Assembly (NCBI RefSeq): GCF_001305675.1
Contig: NZ_CP011853.1
Span: forward strand, 2,790,001-2,854,000
Reading direction: 5' to 3'
Origin: Gordonia phthalatica
Lineage (GTDB): Bacteria; Actinomycetota; Actinomycetes; Mycobacteriales; Mycobacteriaceae
Length of the DNA: 64,000 bases
The notes below the pieces were generated by a model. The model was not told the origin of the DNA. It ran no database searches and saw only the letters and a program-made list of their open reading frames with translations. The translations under genes and the position numbers were made by a program. Of this stretch, positions 63,602 to 64,000 are shown piece by piece (position 1 is the first letter of the stretch; each line of letters opens with the position of its first letter).

Positions 63602-64000
63602 GTGACGATCCAGAACGACCGCATCGGCCAAGCCCCGACGCCCACCGGCACCTTGAGCCCCATCGACTACACCGAGCGGATCCCCAACAACGTCGACCTC
63701 GCCAGCGACCGTCGCCTCCAGCGAGCCCTCGAGCGCTGGCAGCCGAAGTTCCTCGACTGGTGGAAGAACCTCGGCCCGCAGCTGCCGACCAAGGACGTCT
63801 ACCTGCGCACCGCCATCGCCGTCGGTCGCGACGGCTGGGCCCACTTCGACTTCGTCCCCATGGAGCAGTACCGCTGGGGCATCTTCCTGGCCGAGGCCAA
63901 GGAGGACCGCAAGATCAACTTCGGCAAGCACAAGGGCGAGCCGGCCTGGCAGGAGGTGCCCGGCGAGTACCGCGCCGAGCTGATGCGCCTCATCACCGTT
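63602..64000 (+). CDS. boxB: Benzoyl-CoA 2,3-epoxidase subunit BoxB (N-terminal part)
   Basis: 133 residues to the window edge, start GTG 63602 with GAGGAGA six bases upstream. The sequence IDYTERIPNNVDLASDRRLQ, RALERWQPKFLDWWKNLGP, DVYLRTAIAV, QYRWGIFLAE and AWQEVPGEYRAELMRLI is very close to what I know of Azoarcus-type BoxB. BoxB is the di-iron oxygenase that, with the BoxA reductase, turns benzoyl-CoA into its 2,3-epoxide. The metal ligands lie beyond the window. boxA and boxC would be expected to the right. Confidence 0.93.
   Translation, partial: MTIQNDRIGQAPTPTGTLSPIDYTERIPNNVDLASDRRLQRALERWQPKFLDWWKNLGPQLPTKDVYLRTAIAVGRDGWAHFDFVPMEQYRWGIFLAEAKEDRKINFGKHKGEPAWQEVPGEYRAELMRLITV

Overview
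The window is about 64 kb of GC-rich DNA with tightly packed genes, GTG/TTG starts, likely leaderless starts and mycolate-actinobacterial gene families. It most resembles Mycobacteriales (Gordonia/Rhodococcus-like). The genus is an inference; there is no rRNA or other decisive marker here.

Layout. 1-10 kb: a tRNA-Asn, two acyl-CoA synthetases (one feruloyl-CoA-synthetase-like), a thiolase, a flavin monooxygenase, and a TetR regulator with a drug-type MFS pump. 10-22 kb: a MacB/FtsX-type ABC exporter, an MHS-family symporter, a two-component system, a CAU tRNA, an AbiEi/DUF559 gene bracketed by two near-identical hairpin repeats, an OPT-family transporter and dnaG. 22-30 kb: DUF4262, a 1029-residue protein I do not recognise, an ArsR/SRPBCC pair, a GlcD-type flavoprotein, an epoxide-hydrolase-like enzyme, a methyltransferase that seems to have lost its SAM-binding part, and a secreted serine protease. 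30-37 kb: mostly unrecognised genes plus an ADP-ribosylglycohydrolase and a gene that looks broken. 37-42.5 kb: jetA-jetB-jetC, a Wadjet/MksBEF condensin operon closed by a terminator and with no jetD nuclease gene beside it. 42.5-57 kb: phoX behind a PHO-box-like repeat, a MarR regulator with a second MFS pump, a macrodomain protein, a lipase-like protein with a glycine/alanine-rich hydrophobic segment beside a degraded paralogue, an SGNH esterase, a BCCT carrier, a class V aminotransferase, a secreted protein and YigZ. 57-64 kb: a seven-gene leftward operon (carboxylate transporter, amidohydrolase, 3-hydroxyacyl-CoA dehydrogenase, enoyl-CoA hydratase, PaaY-like protein, PaaZ/BoxD-type aldehyde dehydrogenase, SDR) facing a rightward gene that is clearly the start of boxB, the benzoyl-CoA 2,3-epoxidase.

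How the genes may work together. The right end encodes aerobic benzoyl-CoA (box) degradation: BoxB opens the ring chemistry, the aldehyde dehydrogenase oxidises the ring-cleavage semialdehyde, and the hydratase and dehydrogenase carry out beta-oxidation of the dehydroadipyl-CoA chain. The left end supplies aryl/acyl-CoA ligases and a thiolase. Both divergent promoter regions carry the heptamer TTCTACA and its complement TGTAGAA at almost the same spacing, which suggests shared control. The middle holds defence-like genes (jetABC, AbiEi/DUF559), dispersed palindromic repeats and at least three genes that look damaged by deletion or frameshift.
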